A stretch of DNA of 64,000 nt, taken from assembly GCF_000617845.2 (NCBI RefSeq), contig NZ_DF820425.1:4701725-4765724 (forward strand), written 5' to 3'. Origin of the DNA: Bradyrhizobium sp. DOA9. Its GTDB lineage: Bacteria; Pseudomonadota; Alphaproteobacteria; Rhizobiales; Xanthobacteraceae. Positions within the stretch are counted from its first letter, which is position 1. Every line of letters begins with the position of its first letter. The translations under genes were made by a program, and so were the position numbers. Below the pieces are notes generated by a model that was not told where the DNA came from, searched no databases, and worked only from the letters and a program-made list of their open reading frames with translations. This document shows positions 48,987 to 60,446 of the stretch, one piece after another.

Positions 48987-50591
48987 ATGCCGCTTCATTC
49001 CAGCATCGATCCGTCTTCATCAGATTTTGCGCGCAATTCCGAGGCCATGCGCGGCCTCGTCGCCGACTTGCGCGAAAAGCTTGCCCAGGTCGCTGGCGGT
49101 GGCGGCGAGGCCTCGCGCAAGCGCCACACCGCGCGCGGCAAGATGCTGGCGCGCGAGCGCGTCGACCTGCTGGTCGATCCCGGCACCTCGTTCCTGGAGC
49201 TATCGCCGCTCGCGGCCTACGGTCTCTATGGCGGCGACGTGCATTCGGCCAGCGTCATCACGGGGGTGGGCCGCATCGCGGGCCGCGAATGCGTTGTTGT
49301 CGCCAACGATGCCACCATCAAGGGCGGCACCTACTACCCGATGACGGTGAAGAAGCATCTGCGGGCGCAAGACATTGCGCGGCAGAACAATCTGCCCTGC
49401 GTCTACATGGTCGATTCCGGCGGCGCCTTCCTGCCGCTGCAGGACGAGATCTTTCCGGACGAGCGGCACTTCGGCCGCATCTTCTTCAATCAGGCGCAGA
49501 TGTCGTCGCAGGGCATTCCGCAGATCGCGATCGTGATGGGCTCCTGTACCGCCGGCGGCGCCTATGTGCCGGCGATGTCAGACGAGAGCATCATCGTGCG
49601 CAACCAGGGCACCATCTTCCTCGGCGGCCCGCCGCTGGTGAAGGCCGCGACCGGCGAGGTCGTGAGCGCGGAAGAACTCGGCGGCGCGGATGTGCATTCG
49701 CGGCAATCCGGCGTGACCGATCACTACGCCCAGAACGATGCGCATGCGATCGGCATCGCCCGGCGTATCGTCGGCACGCTCAAGCCTTCCGCACGGCCGA
49801 ACCTGAACATGCATGCGCCGCGCGATCCGCTGTTTCCGGCGGAGGAAATCTACGGGGTGGTGCCGGTCGACGGCCGCAAACCGTTCGACGTGCGCGACAT
49901 CATCGCGCGCGTCGTCGATGGCTCGGAGTTCGACGAGTTCAAGAAACTCTATGGCACGACGCTGGTGTGCGGCTTCGCCCATATCTGGGGCTATCCTGTC
50001 GGCATCATCGCCAACAACGGCATCCTGTTCAGTGAGAGCTCGCTGAAGGGCGCGCATTTCATCGAGCTGTGCTGCCAGCGCGGCATCCCGCTTGTTTTCT
50101 TACAGAACATCACCGGCTTCATGGTCGGCAAGAAATACGAGGCGGGCGGCATCGCGCGCGATGGCGCCAAGCTGGTGACGGCGGTCGCGACGGCTTCTGT
50201 GCCGAAATTCACGGTGGTGATCGGCGGCTCCTACGGCGCCGGCAATTACGGTATGTGCGGTCGCGCCTATTCGCCGCGCTTCCTGTGGATGTGGCCCAAC
50301 GCGCGCATCTCGGTGATGGGCGGCGAGCAGGCCTCAATGGTGCTGAGCCAGGTCCGCCGCGACAATATCGAGGCCAAGGGCGACAGCTGGTCGAAGGAAG
50401 AGGAAGACAAATTCCGCGAGCCCATTCGCGCGCAATATGAGAGCCAGGGACATCCGTATTATGCGACCGCGCGTCTCTGGGACGACGGCGTGATCGACCC
50501 CGCCGACACGCGCCTCGTGCTTGGGCTCGGGCTCTCGGCGGCGTCGAATGCGCCGATCGAGCCGACGAAATTCGGCCTGTTCAGGATGTGA
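48987..50591 (+). CDS. liuB: Methylcrotonyl-CoA carboxylase beta (carboxyltransferase) subunit
   Basis: This 534-residue carboxyltransferase uses carboxybiotin to make 3-methylglutaconyl-CoA. The two crotonase-fold halves show CVYMVDSGGAFLPLQDEIFP and GSCTAGGAYVPAMSDES in the first half. The second half has PLVFLQNITGFMVGKKYEAG and SYGAGNYGMCGRAYSPRFL, the oxyanion/acyl-CoA sites. Length is as in known MccB (about 535). It is followed four bases later by the alpha subunit. Confidence 0.95.
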   Translation: MPLHSSIDPSSSDFARNSEAMRGLVADLREKLAQVAGGGGEASRKRHTARGKMLARERVDLLVDPGTSFLELSPLAAYGLYGGDVHSASVITGVGRIAGRECVVVANDATIKGGTYYPMTVKKHLRAQDIARQNNLPCVYMVDSGGAFLPLQDEIFPDERHFGRIFFNQAQMSSQGIPQIAIVMGSCTAGGAYVPAMSDESIIVRNQGTIFLGGPPLVKAATGEVVSAEELGGADVHSRQSGVTDHYAQNDAHAIGIARRIVGTLKPSARPNLNMHAPRDPLFPAEEIYGVVPVDGRKPFDVRDIIARVVDGSEFDEFKKLYGTTLVCGFAHIWGYPVGIIANNGILFSESSLKGAHFIELCCQRGIPLVFLQNITGFMVGKKYEAGGIARDGAKLVTAVATASVPKFTVVIGGSYGAGNYGMCGRAYSPRFLWMWPNARISVMGGEQASMVLSQVRRDNIEAKGDSWSKEEEDKFREPIRAQYESQGHPYYATARLWDDGVIDPADTRLVLGLGLSAASNAPIEPTKFGLFRM

Positions 50592-50595
50592 TGCG

Positions 50596-52599
<2,004 letters not shown>

Positions 52600-52600
52600 C

Positions 52601-53512
52601 ATGAGCGAGGAGGTCCGCATCATCGAAATGGGGCCGCGCGACGGCCTCCAGAACGAGAAGATTCCGGTCAGCGTCGAGGCCCGCATCGCGTTCGTCGAGG
52701 CGCTGGTCGCGGCCGGCCTCGATACGGTCGAGGTCGGCGCCTTCGTTTCGCCCAAGGCGATCCCGCAGATGGCGAGCTCGGACGCCGTGCTGCGCGGCAT
52801 CGCGCATGTGAAGGGTGCCGAATTCCACGTGCTGGTGCCGAACGAGAAGGGCTATGACGCCGCGCGCGCCGCCGGTGCCAAAGTGGTCTCGGTGTTCGCA
52901 GCGGCCTCCGAAGGCTTCTCGCGGGCCAACATCAATTGCACGGTTGCGGAATCCATCGAGCGCTTCAAGCCGGTGCTGACACGCGCCAAGGCTGATGGCG
53001 TCAAGGTGCGCGGCTATATTTCCTGCGTGCTCGGCTGTCCGTTCGATGGCGAGATCAAGCCGAAGGCGGTGGCCGATCTTGCGAGCACGCTGTGGGATCT
53101 CGGCTGCTACGAGATCTCGCTCGGTGACACCATCGGTGTCGGCACACCCGATAAGGCGAAGGAGATGCTGCGCGCGGTATCCGCCAACATCCCGCCCGCA
53201 AAGCTCGCGATGCACTTCCACGACACCTACGGCCAGGCGCTCGCCAACCTCTACGCCGGCCTGGAGGAAGGCGTCCGGGTCATCGATGCGGCCGCCGGCG
53301 GCCTCGGCGGCTGTCCCTACGCGCCGGGCGCGACCGGCAATGTCGCCACCGAAGACGTCGTCTACATGCTGGAAGGCATGGGGATCAGGACGGGGGTCGA
53401 TATGGAGAAGCTGCTGGCGGCGACCAACGCGATGAGCGTCGTGCTCGGCAAGCCGCCGGTGAGCCGCGTAGCATCCGCGTTGAATGCGAAGAAGAAGCGG
53501 GCAGATTCGTAG
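52601..53512 (+). CDS. liuE: Hydroxymethylglutaryl-CoA lyase
   Basis: This 303-residue TIM-barrel enzyme splits HMG-CoA into acetoacetate and acetyl-CoA, the last leucine-specific step. Signature motifs are EMGPRDGLQNEK near the start, AMHFHDTYGQALAN and the HMG-lyase signature GGLGGCPYAPGATGN with the catalytic Cys. The ATG comes two bases after the LiuD stop, so coupling is likely. A liuC hydratase is not in this cluster. Confidence 0.95.
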   Translation: MSEEVRIIEMGPRDGLQNEKIPVSVEARIAFVEALVAAGLDTVEVGAFVSPKAIPQMASSDAVLRGIAHVKGAEFHVLVPNEKGYDAARAAGAKVVSVFAAASEGFSRANINCTVAESIERFKPVLTRAKADGVKVRGYISCVLGCPFDGEIKPKAVADLASTLWDLGCYEISLGDTIGVGTPDKAKEMLRAVSANIPPAKLAMHFHDTYGQALANLYAGLEEGVRVIDAAAGGLGGCPYAPGATGNVATEDVVYMLEGMGIRTGVDMEKLLAATNAMSVVLGKPPVSRVASALNAKKKRADS

Positions 53513-53524
53513 GGCTCAAATCTG

Positions 53525-53613
53525 GTAGGGTGGGCAAAGGCGCGAAGCGCCCTGCCCACCATCTTTCGCAATTGTCCGCAGAACGTGGGCACGCTACGCT
53601 TTGCCCACCCTAC
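53525..53613. repeat. Dispersed palindromic repeat, copy 3 (GTAGGGTGGGCAAAG type)
   Basis: GTAGGGTGGGCAAAG (53525) and its complement CTTTGCCCACCCTAC (53599-53613) enclose a GC-rich centre with GCGCGAAGCGC. It lies between two convergent genes and may end both transcripts. It is a variant of copy 1. Confidence 0.85.
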
Positions 53614-53624
53614 GAAACCTGCCG

Positions 53625-54551
53625 TTAGGCCGCCTTCAGCCCGACATCCGGCAGGCGCGGCCGGCTCTTCAGCGCTTTCGCCATCATGGCCTCGACCTCG
53701 GCCTTCTCTTGCGGCAGCAAAGCGAGGCGCGGCGGGCGGGTCAGGGCGGTGCCGCGGCCCATGATGTGCTCGCACAGCTTGATGCACTGGACGAGGTCCG
53801 GCCGCGCATCGAGATGGAGGAGCGGCATGAACCATTCGTAGAGCGGCATCGCCTCGGCAAAGCGCCCGGCTTTGGCGAGGCGAAACAGGGTCTCGCCCTC
53901 GCGCGGGAACGCGTTCGACATGCCCGAGACCCAGCCGACCGCGCCCATGGCGACGCTCTCGACGATGACGTCGTCGAGGCCTGCGAACAGCACGAAGCGG
54001 TCGCCGACCATGTTGCGGGTGTCGATGAAGCGCCGGGTGTCGCCGGACGAATCCTTGAAGCAGACCACGGTCTCGACGTCCGCGAGGGAGGCCAGGATAT
54101 CGGGCGTGACGTCGTTCTTGTAGATCGGCGGGTTGTTGTAGAGCATCACCGGCAGGTCGGTCGCGCTGGCAACCGCGCGGAAATGCGCGGCGGTCTCGTG
54201 CGGCTTGGAGGAATAGACCAGCGCCGGCATGACCATGACGCCGTCGATGCCGATTCGTGCGGCTTCCTTGGCGGTCTCCACCGCGAACGCGGTGGTGAAT
54301 TCGGCGATGCCGCACAGCACGGGCACGCGGCCCTTCGCGACCGACTTCGCGGTCTCCATGATCGCGACCTTCTCCTTGCGCTCGAGCGAGGTGTTCTCGC
54401 CGACCGAGCCACAGACGATCAGGCCGGAGACGCCGTCGCGGATCAAGCCGTCCATGACCTTGGCGGTCGCATCGATGTTCAGCGACAGGTCGTCGTTGAA
54501 TTGTGTGGTGACGGCCGGGAAGACGCCTTCCCAGGAGATGCGTGGGCTCAT
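53625..54551 (-). CDS. DHDPS/NAL-family aldolase
   Basis: This 308-residue TIM-barrel lyase belongs to the dihydrodipicolinate synthase superfamily. The Schiff-base Lys is in VVCFKDSSGDTRR and the conserved Tyr in LPVMLYNNPP; the substrate loop is CGSVGENTSLERKEK. True DapA uses GTTGE, so a different oxo-acid is likely. It is the last gene of the first TRAP operon (Q-M-P-aldolase), which suggests it acts on the imported compound. Confidence 0.9.
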   Translation of the reverse strand: MSPRISWEGVFPAVTTQFNDDLSLNIDATAKVMDGLIRDGVSGLIVCGSVGENTSLERKEKVAIMETAKSVAKGRVPVLCGIAEFTTAFAVETAKEAARIGIDGVMVMPALVYSSKPHETAAHFRAVASATDLPVMLYNNPPIYKNDVTPDILASLADVETVVCFKDSSGDTRRFIDTRNMVGDRFVLFAGLDDVIVESVAMGAVGWVSGMSNAFPREGETLFRLAKAGRFAEAMPLYEWFMPLLHLDARPDLVQCIKLCEHIMGRGTALTRPPRLALLPQEKAEVEAMMAKALKSRPRLPDVGLKAA

Positions 54552-54627
54552 TGCTTGGCTCCGATTGAAATTGTGCCGGCGGATCGTTCGATCCGCCGGG
54601 CATTGGCGTGAAGGGAATGGGTGGGCT

Positions 54628-55611
54628 TCAGAGCGTCGCGCCGACCTTGCGCAGCTCGGCGAGGACGGGGGCCTTGGGCAGCCAGATCTTGTCGAACTCG
54701 GCGATGACGGCCTCGGTGTCCTTGGCGTCGACCTGGCGGATCGGGATCGGCGCGTTCTTGAAGTTCTCGATCAGTTTGGGCTCGTTGCCGGCGAGCTCGT
54801 CGATCTGCGCGTCCAGCGTCGACTTGATCGTCTTGGTGATCAGCTCGCGATCGGCGGCGGGCAGCGATTGCCAGACCCGGCCGGAGACGACGGCGGCCAT
54901 CGGCATGAAGACGGCGTTCATCTGCAGGATCACCTTCGAGACCTTGTCGAAGCGCTGATTCCAGGAGAATTCGAGATCGGCCTCGAGGCCGTCGACCTGG
55001 CCGTTGGCCATGGCGTCGAACACCTGCGGCGTCGGGATCGGCGTCGGCGCCGCGCCGAGCGAGGAATAGAAATCGCGATAGACCGGCGTCGGGTTGATGC
55101 GCAGCTTCATGCCCTTGATGTCGGCGAGCGAATTCAGGTCCTTGGAGGAGAACACCGCGCGCATGCCGGTGATGCCCCAGCCGAGGCCGATCGTGCCGGT
55201 CTCCTGCGGCAGCACCTCGAACAGCTTCACCGCCGCCGGATGGCGCACGAATTTCGCCACCGCCGGCGTCGAGCGCACGATGTAGGGCGCGTTGATCGCG
55301 GCGATGTGCGGCACGCGCGAGCCGAGCTCGGCGGCCTGGATGAAGCCCATGTCGAGCGCGCCGGACTGCAATTGCTGCATCATCGCGGTCTCGTTGCCGA
55401 GCTGGCCGGAGTGAAACACGGTCAATGTCAGGCGGCCGTTGGTGGCGGCCTTGAGCTCGTCGCCGAACTTGAGCGCGGCCTTGTTCCAGGAATGGCCGTT
55501 CGGCGTGATCAGGCCGAGGCGGAATTCCTTGGCCTGGGCGAGCGCCAGCGATGGCGCAAACACCGAGGCGGCGGCACTGGCGGCGAGAAAGCGGCGGCGT
55601 GACAGCGGCAT
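54628..55611 (-). CDS. TRAP transporter solute-binding protein (DctP), system 1
   Basis: This 327-residue periplasmic receptor starts PLSRRRFLAASAAASVFAPS, a twin-arginine type signal, cleaved near LALAQA. The mature part reads FRLGLITPNGHSWNKAALKF and ITGMRAVFSSKDLNSLADIK, typical DctP; the carboxylate-binding Arg is in MKLRINPTPVYRDF. It belongs to the same operon as the membrane subunits upstream and the aldolase downstream. An organic acid ligand is expected but not identified. Confidence 0.92.
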   Translation of the reverse strand: MPLSRRRFLAASAAASVFAPSLALAQAKEFRLGLITPNGHSWNKAALKFGDELKAATNGRLTLTVFHSGQLGNETAMMQQLQSGALDMGFIQAAELGSRVPHIAAINAPYIVRSTPAVAKFVRHPAAVKLFEVLPQETGTIGLGWGITGMRAVFSSKDLNSLADIKGMKLRINPTPVYRDFYSSLGAAPTPIPTPQVFDAMANGQVDGLEADLEFSWNQRFDKVSKVILQMNAVFMPMAAVVSGRVWQSLPAADRELITKTIKSTLDAQIDELAGNEPKLIENFKNAPIPIRQVDAKDTEAVIAEFDKIWLPKAPVLAELRKVGATL

Positions 55612-55635
55612 GGTCGGGGTTCCTTTCGGATGGGT

Positions 55636-56901
55636 TTATTTGACGAGGATCAGCGAGAGCGACGGGTACAGCGAGAGCAGCACCAGGAGGATGCAGGAGA
55701 TGACGAACAAGGGCAGCGTCACCATGAACATCCTGCCGGGCTTGGCGCCGGTGACGGCGGCCGCGACGAAGAAGCAAAGCCCGACCGGCGGCGACAGCAG
55801 GCCGAGCACGAGATTGATCACCACGACGACGCCGAACTGGCGGGGGTCGATGTGATAGACCTCGGTCGCGACCGGCAGCAGGATCGGCACCGTCATGATC
55901 AGGCCGGGAATGCCGTCGATCACCGTGCCGATCACCAGCAGGATCGCGTTGCAGATCAGCATGAAGCTGACGGGATCCTTGGCGACGGTCTGGATCCAGG
56001 CGGCGGTTTCCTGCGGCACCTTGCCGAAGATCAGCACCCAGGAGAACACCGCGGCGGCCGCGACCAGGAACAGCACGATCGCCGAATAGATCGCGCTGCG
56101 CAGCATCATCTGCGGCAGCTGCGAGAACTCGAACTCCTTGGTCCAGTATTTTCCGACGAGCGCTGCCGCGACCGCACCGACCGCGGCAGACTCGGTCGCG
56201 TTGGCGAGTCCGCCGAGGATGGTGCCGACGATGACGATCGGGATCAGCAGCGTCGGCGACGTCCGCAGGATCGTCATGACGCGCTGGCGCGGCGTCTGAT
56301 AGTCGGCGCGCGGATAGTTGTAGACGTAGCCCATCAGCGCAATGACGAGGCAGAACATCACGGTGAGAATGACGCCCGGCACGATGCCGGCGATCAGCAT
56401 GTCGCTGACCGAGACCTGCGCCAGCACGCTGTAGACCACGAACATCACGGAAGGAGGGATGATCGGGCCGAGCATGCCGCCATAGGCGGTGAGGCCCGCC
56501 GCGAAGGTCTTGTCGTAGCCCTTCTTCTCCATCTCGGGGACCATGATCTGGGCCATGATCGCGACCTGCGCTGTTGCCGAGCCCAGGATGGACGAGATGA
56601 ACATGTTGGCGAGAATGTTGACGTAGGCGAGCCCGCCCTTCAGCGAGCCGACGAACGCCATCGCCATGTCGACGATGCGCCGCGTGATGCCGCCGCCATT
56701 CATGATCTCGCCGATCAGGATGAACAGGGGAATGGCGATCAGGCCGTAGCTGTCGACGCCGCCGAACAGCTGGAGCGGATAGGACTGGAACAGCACCGGG
56801 TTGCCGGATGCTGCGATATAGACGAGTCCGGCGAGGCACAGGCAGAGGCCGATCGGCACACCGACCAGCATGAAGGCCATGAAGGCTGCTGACGTAATCA
56901 T
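55636..56901 (-). CDS. TRAP transporter large permease (DctM), system 1
   Basis: This is a 421-residue inner-membrane protein with about 12 spans. Motifs include GIPLFILIGEIMNGGG-type IPLFILIGEIMNGGGI, IMVPEMEKKGYDKTFAAGL and AYGGMLGPIIPPSVMF, diagnostic of DctM. ATG 56901 overlaps the DctQ stop as TGATG, so the TTG one codon earlier is rejected. It moves solute with sodium or proton symport. Confidence 0.93.
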   Translation of the reverse strand: MITSAAFMAFMLVGVPIGLCLCLAGLVYIAASGNPVLFQSYPLQLFGGVDSYGLIAIPLFILIGEIMNGGGITRRIVDMAMAFVGSLKGGLAYVNILANMFISSILGSATAQVAIMAQIMVPEMEKKGYDKTFAAGLTAYGGMLGPIIPPSVMFVVYSVLAQVSVSDMLIAGIVPGVILTVMFCLVIALMGYVYNYPRADYQTPRQRVMTILRTSPTLLIPIVIVGTILGGLANATESAAVGAVAAALVGKYWTKEFEFSQLPQMMLRSAIYSAIVLFLVAAAAVFSWVLIFGKVPQETAAWIQTVAKDPVSFMLICNAILLVIGTVIDGIPGLIMTVPILLPVATEVYHIDPRQFGVVVVINLVLGLLSPPVGLCFFVAAAVTGAKPGRMFMVTLPLFVISCILLVLLSLYPSLSLILVK

Positions 56902-57524
56902 CAATTGACCCCGTCGAGCTCGGAGAGCTGGAAACCCTTCGGCGCCGTGCGCGGGACCAGCTCGAGATCTTCAAGGAGATTGGCGAGGCCGTGAATGGTC
57001 ATCGACACCGCGAAGATCGGCAGCGTCAGATAAAGCACCCAGGTCGGCCAGTTCAGCGTCTGGGTGCGCTCGGTGTAGAGGAAGTTGAACGTTTCGGCCG
57101 CGAGCTTGCGCCCGTCGAAGCCGGCGCGGGCGAGGCCGACCGGGTCCATCCACAGCACGCAGGTGACGATCAGCGCGACGCCGAACACGACGACGAGGCC
57201 GGTCGAGATCACTTTTGCAAACTTCTGGTGCTGAGCGGAAAGCCGCTCCGTCAGCATGGTGACCGCAAAATCGAGCCGCAGCCGCGTCATCGCGGACGCG
57301 CCGATGAAGGTCAGCCAGACCACGCAATAGACCGCCGATTCATCGATCCAGTAGATGGGAAAGTGCGAGTAACGGGTGACGACGTTCACCAGGATCAGGC
57401 CGGTGAGCAGGTACATCAGGCCCATCAGCGCCAGCCGCTCGCAGGCGAGCAGGGCGCTCGACGTCCGGACGATCATGCGTCGGAGGCTGAGTGCGCGCGT
57501 GGCCGGCATGGTCTGCTCGATCAT
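56901..57524 (-). CDS. TRAP transporter small permease (DctQ), system 1
   Basis: This 207-residue protein has four spans (first about residues 28-52, LALMGLMYLLTGLILVNVVT) and the DctQ motif YWIDESAVYCVVWLTFIGAS, then RLRLDFAVTMLTERLS. It is the first gene of the system 1 operon. Its promoter region contains the 15-bp palindrome at 57570-57584. It works only with DctM and DctP. Confidence 0.9.
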   Translation of the reverse strand: MIEQTMPATRALSLRRMIVRTSSALLACERLALMGLMYLLTGLILVNVVTRYSHFPIYWIDESAVYCVVWLTFIGASAMTRLRLDFAVTMLTERLSAQHQKFAKVISTGLVVVFGVALIVTCVLWMDPVGLARAGFDGRKLAAETFNFLYTERTQTLNWPTWVLYLTLPIFAVSMTIHGLANLLEDLELVPRTAPKGFQLSELDGVN

Positions 57525-57569
57525 GAAAGAGGCCCCGACCCCCGAAAGATTTGTCGTGCGATTGCCAAA

Positions 57570-57584
57570 TGTATAATTTATACA
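57570..57584. promoter_or_regulatory. GntR-type operator candidate
   Basis: TGTATAA-T-TTATACA is a perfect 15-bp palindrome, extended by AA and TT on its flanks, in an otherwise GC-rich region. It lies 46 bp before the DctQ start and 157 bp before the GntR gene, divergent from it. FCD-type GntR proteins often bind TGTATAC-like palindromes. Confidence 0.72.
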
Positions 57585-57740
57585 TTTTGGGAGTCAAACG
57601 GAGTTTGCGGTCATTTCGGCGGCAGGGCGCGCTTTTGCTGGGCAGTTCGCTTGTGGCGCCCCGGCTTTTGCCGGGCAGCCCGACATGCAAGACAGGGACC
57701 GCGTCGGCCGCACGAGTCGGGAAGGACAACGGACGATCAG

Positions 57741-58424
57741 ATGAAACAGCCTCTGAAGCATCGCACCCTGTCGGCTGCGATCGTCGACCAGCTCCGCCAG
57801 GCGATCCTCGACGGTACCTATCCGGCCGGATCGCAGCTGCGCCAGGACGCGCTCGGCGGGGCCTATGGCGTCAGCCGCATTCCCGTGCGCGAGGCGCTAT
57901 TCCAGCTCGAGGCGGAAGGCCTGGTGCGGATCGTTCCGCAGAAGGGCGCCATCGTTTCGGAGCTGTCACTGGACGAGATCAACGACGTGTTCGACCTGCG
58001 CCGCATCCTGGAACCGCGCCTGCTGGCACAGTCGGCGCCGCATTTCTCCGCAGACGATTTCGACGGGCTTGACGACATCCACAAGAGCTTCGAGAAAGCG
58101 ATCAAGGCGCGCAACGTCAGCGAATGGGGCCAGCTCAACGCCGACTTCCACATGGCGCTCTACGTCCACGCCCCGCAGCCGCGCACGCGCGCGATCGTGC
58201 TGTCGCTGCTGCAGACCAGCGACCGCTACACGCGGCTACAGCTTTCCAACACCAAGGCGATGGGCATTGCCGAGAAGGAGCACGCCCAGCTCATCGCGCT
58301 CTGCCGCGCGCAGAAGGTGGACGAGGCCTGCCGCTTCCTGGAGCGGCACATCGAGGCCGTGCGCAAGGACCTGTTGCAGGTGGTGGCGAACGCGCCGAAG
58401 GGGCGAAGGAAGAGCGAGCCGTAG
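57741..58424 (+). CDS. GntR/FCD family regulator between two TRAP operons
   Basis: This 227-residue protein has a winged HTH at residues 8-75 (LSAAIVDQLRQAILDGTYPA, AYGVSRIPVREALFQLEAEG). The FCD effector domain (90-215) has FDLRRILEPRLLAQSA, NADFHMALYVHA and ERHIEAVRKDL, with Asp and His metal-site residues. It is divergent from TRAP system 1 and convergent with system 2. Probably it represses system 1 until an acid ligand binds. Confidence 0.92.
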   Translation: MKQPLKHRTLSAAIVDQLRQAILDGTYPAGSQLRQDALGGAYGVSRIPVREALFQLEAEGLVRIVPQKGAIVSELSLDEINDVFDLRRILEPRLLAQSAPHFSADDFDGLDDIHKSFEKAIKARNVSEWGQLNADFHMALYVHAPQPRTRAIVLSLLQTSDRYTRLQLSNTKAMGIAEKEHAQLIALCRAQKVDEACRFLERHIEAVRKDLLQVVANAPKGRRKSEP

Positions 58425-58434
58425 TCGCTGCGTC

Positions 58435-58519
58435 CGTAGGATGGGTAGAGCGAAGCGAAATCCATCAATTCCGTCCGCGCGGGGAGACGATGGGTTTCGC
58501 TGCGCTTTGCCCACCCTAC
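58435..58519. repeat. Dispersed palindromic repeat, copy 4 (hybrid arms)
   Basis: The left arm CGTAGGATGGGTAGAGC equals copy 1, while the right arm CTTTGCCCACCCTAC equals copy 3. It lies between two convergent genes and starts 10 bp after the GntR stop. Confidence 0.82.
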
Positions 58520-58536
58520 AGCAGTTGCGATCGTCG

Positions 58537-59895
58537 CTACCGGCTCCCGTCCGGGCCCATCACCAGATCCGGCAGCCAGGTCGAAATCCCCGGCACGAGG
58601 CACAGCAGCAGCACCGCGAGCATCATCAGGAGCACGAAGGGCAGAGTGCCCCAGATCACCTCACGCAGGGGAATATCGGGCGCGACGTTGCGGATGACGA
58701 AGATGTTGAGGCCGACCGGAGGGTGGATCAGCCCCATCTCCATGACGATGGTCATGACCACGCCGAACCAGATGATGTCGAAATTGGCGGCGCGGAGCGG
58801 CGGCAGGATGATCGGCGCGGTCATGAGAATGATGGAGACCGGCGGCAGGAAGAAGCCGAGCACCACGACCATGACGAGGATCGCGAACAGCAGCTCCCAG
58901 CGCGGCAGGTGCATCGCGACGATGGATTCGGCGACCGATTGCGAGATGTGCAGATAGCTCATCACGTAGGAATAGAGCAGGGACATGCCGATGATCATCA
59001 TCAGCATCGTCGATTCCCGGATCGTCGACTTCATGATCGGTGCGAGGTCGCCCGGCCGCCACACGCTGTAGATCGCGGCGATCAGCGCCAGCGCGAGCAG
59101 GCCGCCGAGGCCGGCGGTCTCCGACGGCGTGGCGTAGCCGCCATAGAGCGCGATCATGACGCCCGTGAGCAGCAGCACGAACGGAATGACCCGCGGCAGC
59201 ACGCTGAAGCGTTCCGCGAGCGTGTACTCGTCACGCTGCAGGATCGCGGCCTCCGGGCCGCCCTTCTTGTACGCCGCTTCGGCCGCGGCATATTCCTGGC
59301 GGAAGCGGATCACGGCATAGGCGCCGAACAGCGTCACCAGCAGCAGGCCCGGTCCGATGCCGGCGAGGAACAGCCGTCCCAGCGACTTTTCGGCGGCGAC
59401 CGCGAACAGGATCATGGTGATCGAGGGCGGCAGCAGGATGCCGAGCGTGCCGCCGGCGGCGATGATGCCGGCGGCAAAGCCGCCGGAATAGCCGCGCTTG
59501 CGCATCTCGGGGATGCCGGCCGAGCCAATCGCCGAGCAGGTCGCGGGCGAAGATCCCGCCATTGCAGCGAACAGCGCGCAGGCGAAGACGTTGGCGACGC
59601 CGAGGCCGCCGGGGACCCGGTGCAGCCAGGCGTGCAGCGCCGAATAAAGGTCCTGGCCGGCGCGCGACTTGCCGATCGCAGCACCCTTCAGGATGAAGAG
59701 CGGGATCGACAACAGCGTGATCGAGGCCATTTCCTCATAGACGTTCTGCGTCACCGTATCGAGCGAGGCGGTGGGCATGTAGATCGCCATGAACACGACC
59801 GCGACCGCGCCGAGCGCGAACGCGATGGGCATCCCTGAGAACATCACCAGCAGCGTCGCAACGCCGTAGGCGACGCCGATACCGAAAACGCTCAT
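58537..59895 (-). CDS. TRAP transporter large permease (DctM), system 2
   Basis: This is a 452-residue multi-span protein with LLSIPLFILKGAAIGKSRAG, CSAIGSAGIPEMRKRGYSGG and AGIIAAGGTLGILLPPSITM, the DctM signature. A soluble insert near residues 195-215 is Glu/Ala-rich. ATG 59895 overlaps the DctQ stop as ATGA. Last gene of the second operon. The sequence is clearly different from system 1 DctM, so the two are not a recent duplicate. Confidence 0.93.
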   Translation of the reverse strand: MSVFGIGVAYGVATLLVMFSGMPIAFALGAVAVVFMAIYMPTASLDTVTQNVYEEMASITLLSIPLFILKGAAIGKSRAGQDLYSALHAWLHRVPGGLGVANVFACALFAAMAGSSPATCSAIGSAGIPEMRKRGYSGGFAAGIIAAGGTLGILLPPSITMILFAVAAEKSLGRLFLAGIGPGLLLVTLFGAYAVIRFRQEYAAAEAAYKKGGPEAAILQRDEYTLAERFSVLPRVIPFVLLLTGVMIALYGGYATPSETAGLGGLLALALIAAIYSVWRPGDLAPIMKSTIRESTMLMMIIGMSLLYSYVMSYLHISQSVAESIVAMHLPRWELLFAILVMVVVLGFFLPPVSIILMTAPIILPPLRAANFDIIWFGVVMTIVMEMGLIHPPVGLNIFVIRNVAPDIPLREVIWGTLPFVLLMMLAVLLLCLVPGISTWLPDLVMGPDGSR

Positions 59896-60446
59896 GGCCG
59901 CTTGGCTCCGGTGAAGGGCAGCGCAAGCTGCACGAGGATCTGGATGCAGAGCAGGCTCATCCCGAGCGCCATCAGCGTGTAGGGAATGGCAAGCGGCGGC
60001 GACCACATCGAGTTCGAGACCTGGCCGTCGACATAGGCTTCGTGCGCCAGCGTCCAGGACTTCCAGGTGAAGAAGGCGCAGAACAGGAACGTGGCGGCAT
60101 CGACCAGCCAGAGCCGGACCCTGTTCGCGAGCGGCGAGAGCAGGCCGACGAAGGCCTCGATGCCGATGTGCCCGCGATGCTGCTGCACGTAGGCGGCCGT
60201 CATGAAGGTCGCGCCAACCAGCAGGAACACGGCGGCTTCGTCCTGCCAGTAGTTCGCGGCCTTGTACAGGGCACGGCTGAGCACGCTGTAGCTCAGGATC
60301 GCACAGGCCGCGACCAGTGCGACCGCGGCGAACACGACGATGATGCTGTTGAGGATGGCGAGACCGCGATCGATCGCCGCCGCAAAGCCGGTGCTTGCGG
60401 CAGCGTTCACCTGGTCATCACGATCCGGAAGCGGACCGTGGCTCAT
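59892..60446 (-). CDS. TRAP transporter small permease (DctQ), system 2
   Basis: This 184-residue protein has four spans (IIVVFAAVALVAACAILS, FLLVGATFMTAAYV, LVDAATFLFCAFFTW, YTLMALGMSLLCIQIL) and the DctQ motif YWQDEAAVFLLVGATF. ATGA overlaps join it to DctP upstream and DctM downstream. Confidence 0.9.
   Translation of the reverse strand: MSHGPLPDRDDQVNAAASTGFAAAIDRGLAILNSIIVVFAAVALVAACAILSYSVLSRALYKAANYWQDEAAVFLLVGATFMTAAYVQQHRGHIGIEAFVGLLSPLANRVRLWLVDAATFLFCAFFTWKSWTLAHEAYVDGQVSNSMWSPPLAIPYTLMALGMSLLCIQILVQLALPFTGAKRP

Noticed and set aside
54548..58957. Long frames covering the TRAP genes (808 codons minus; several plus-strand frames above 400 codons)
   Set aside because: They are alternative-frame readings of clear DctP, DctM, DctQ and GntR genes and have charged, domain-free translations.
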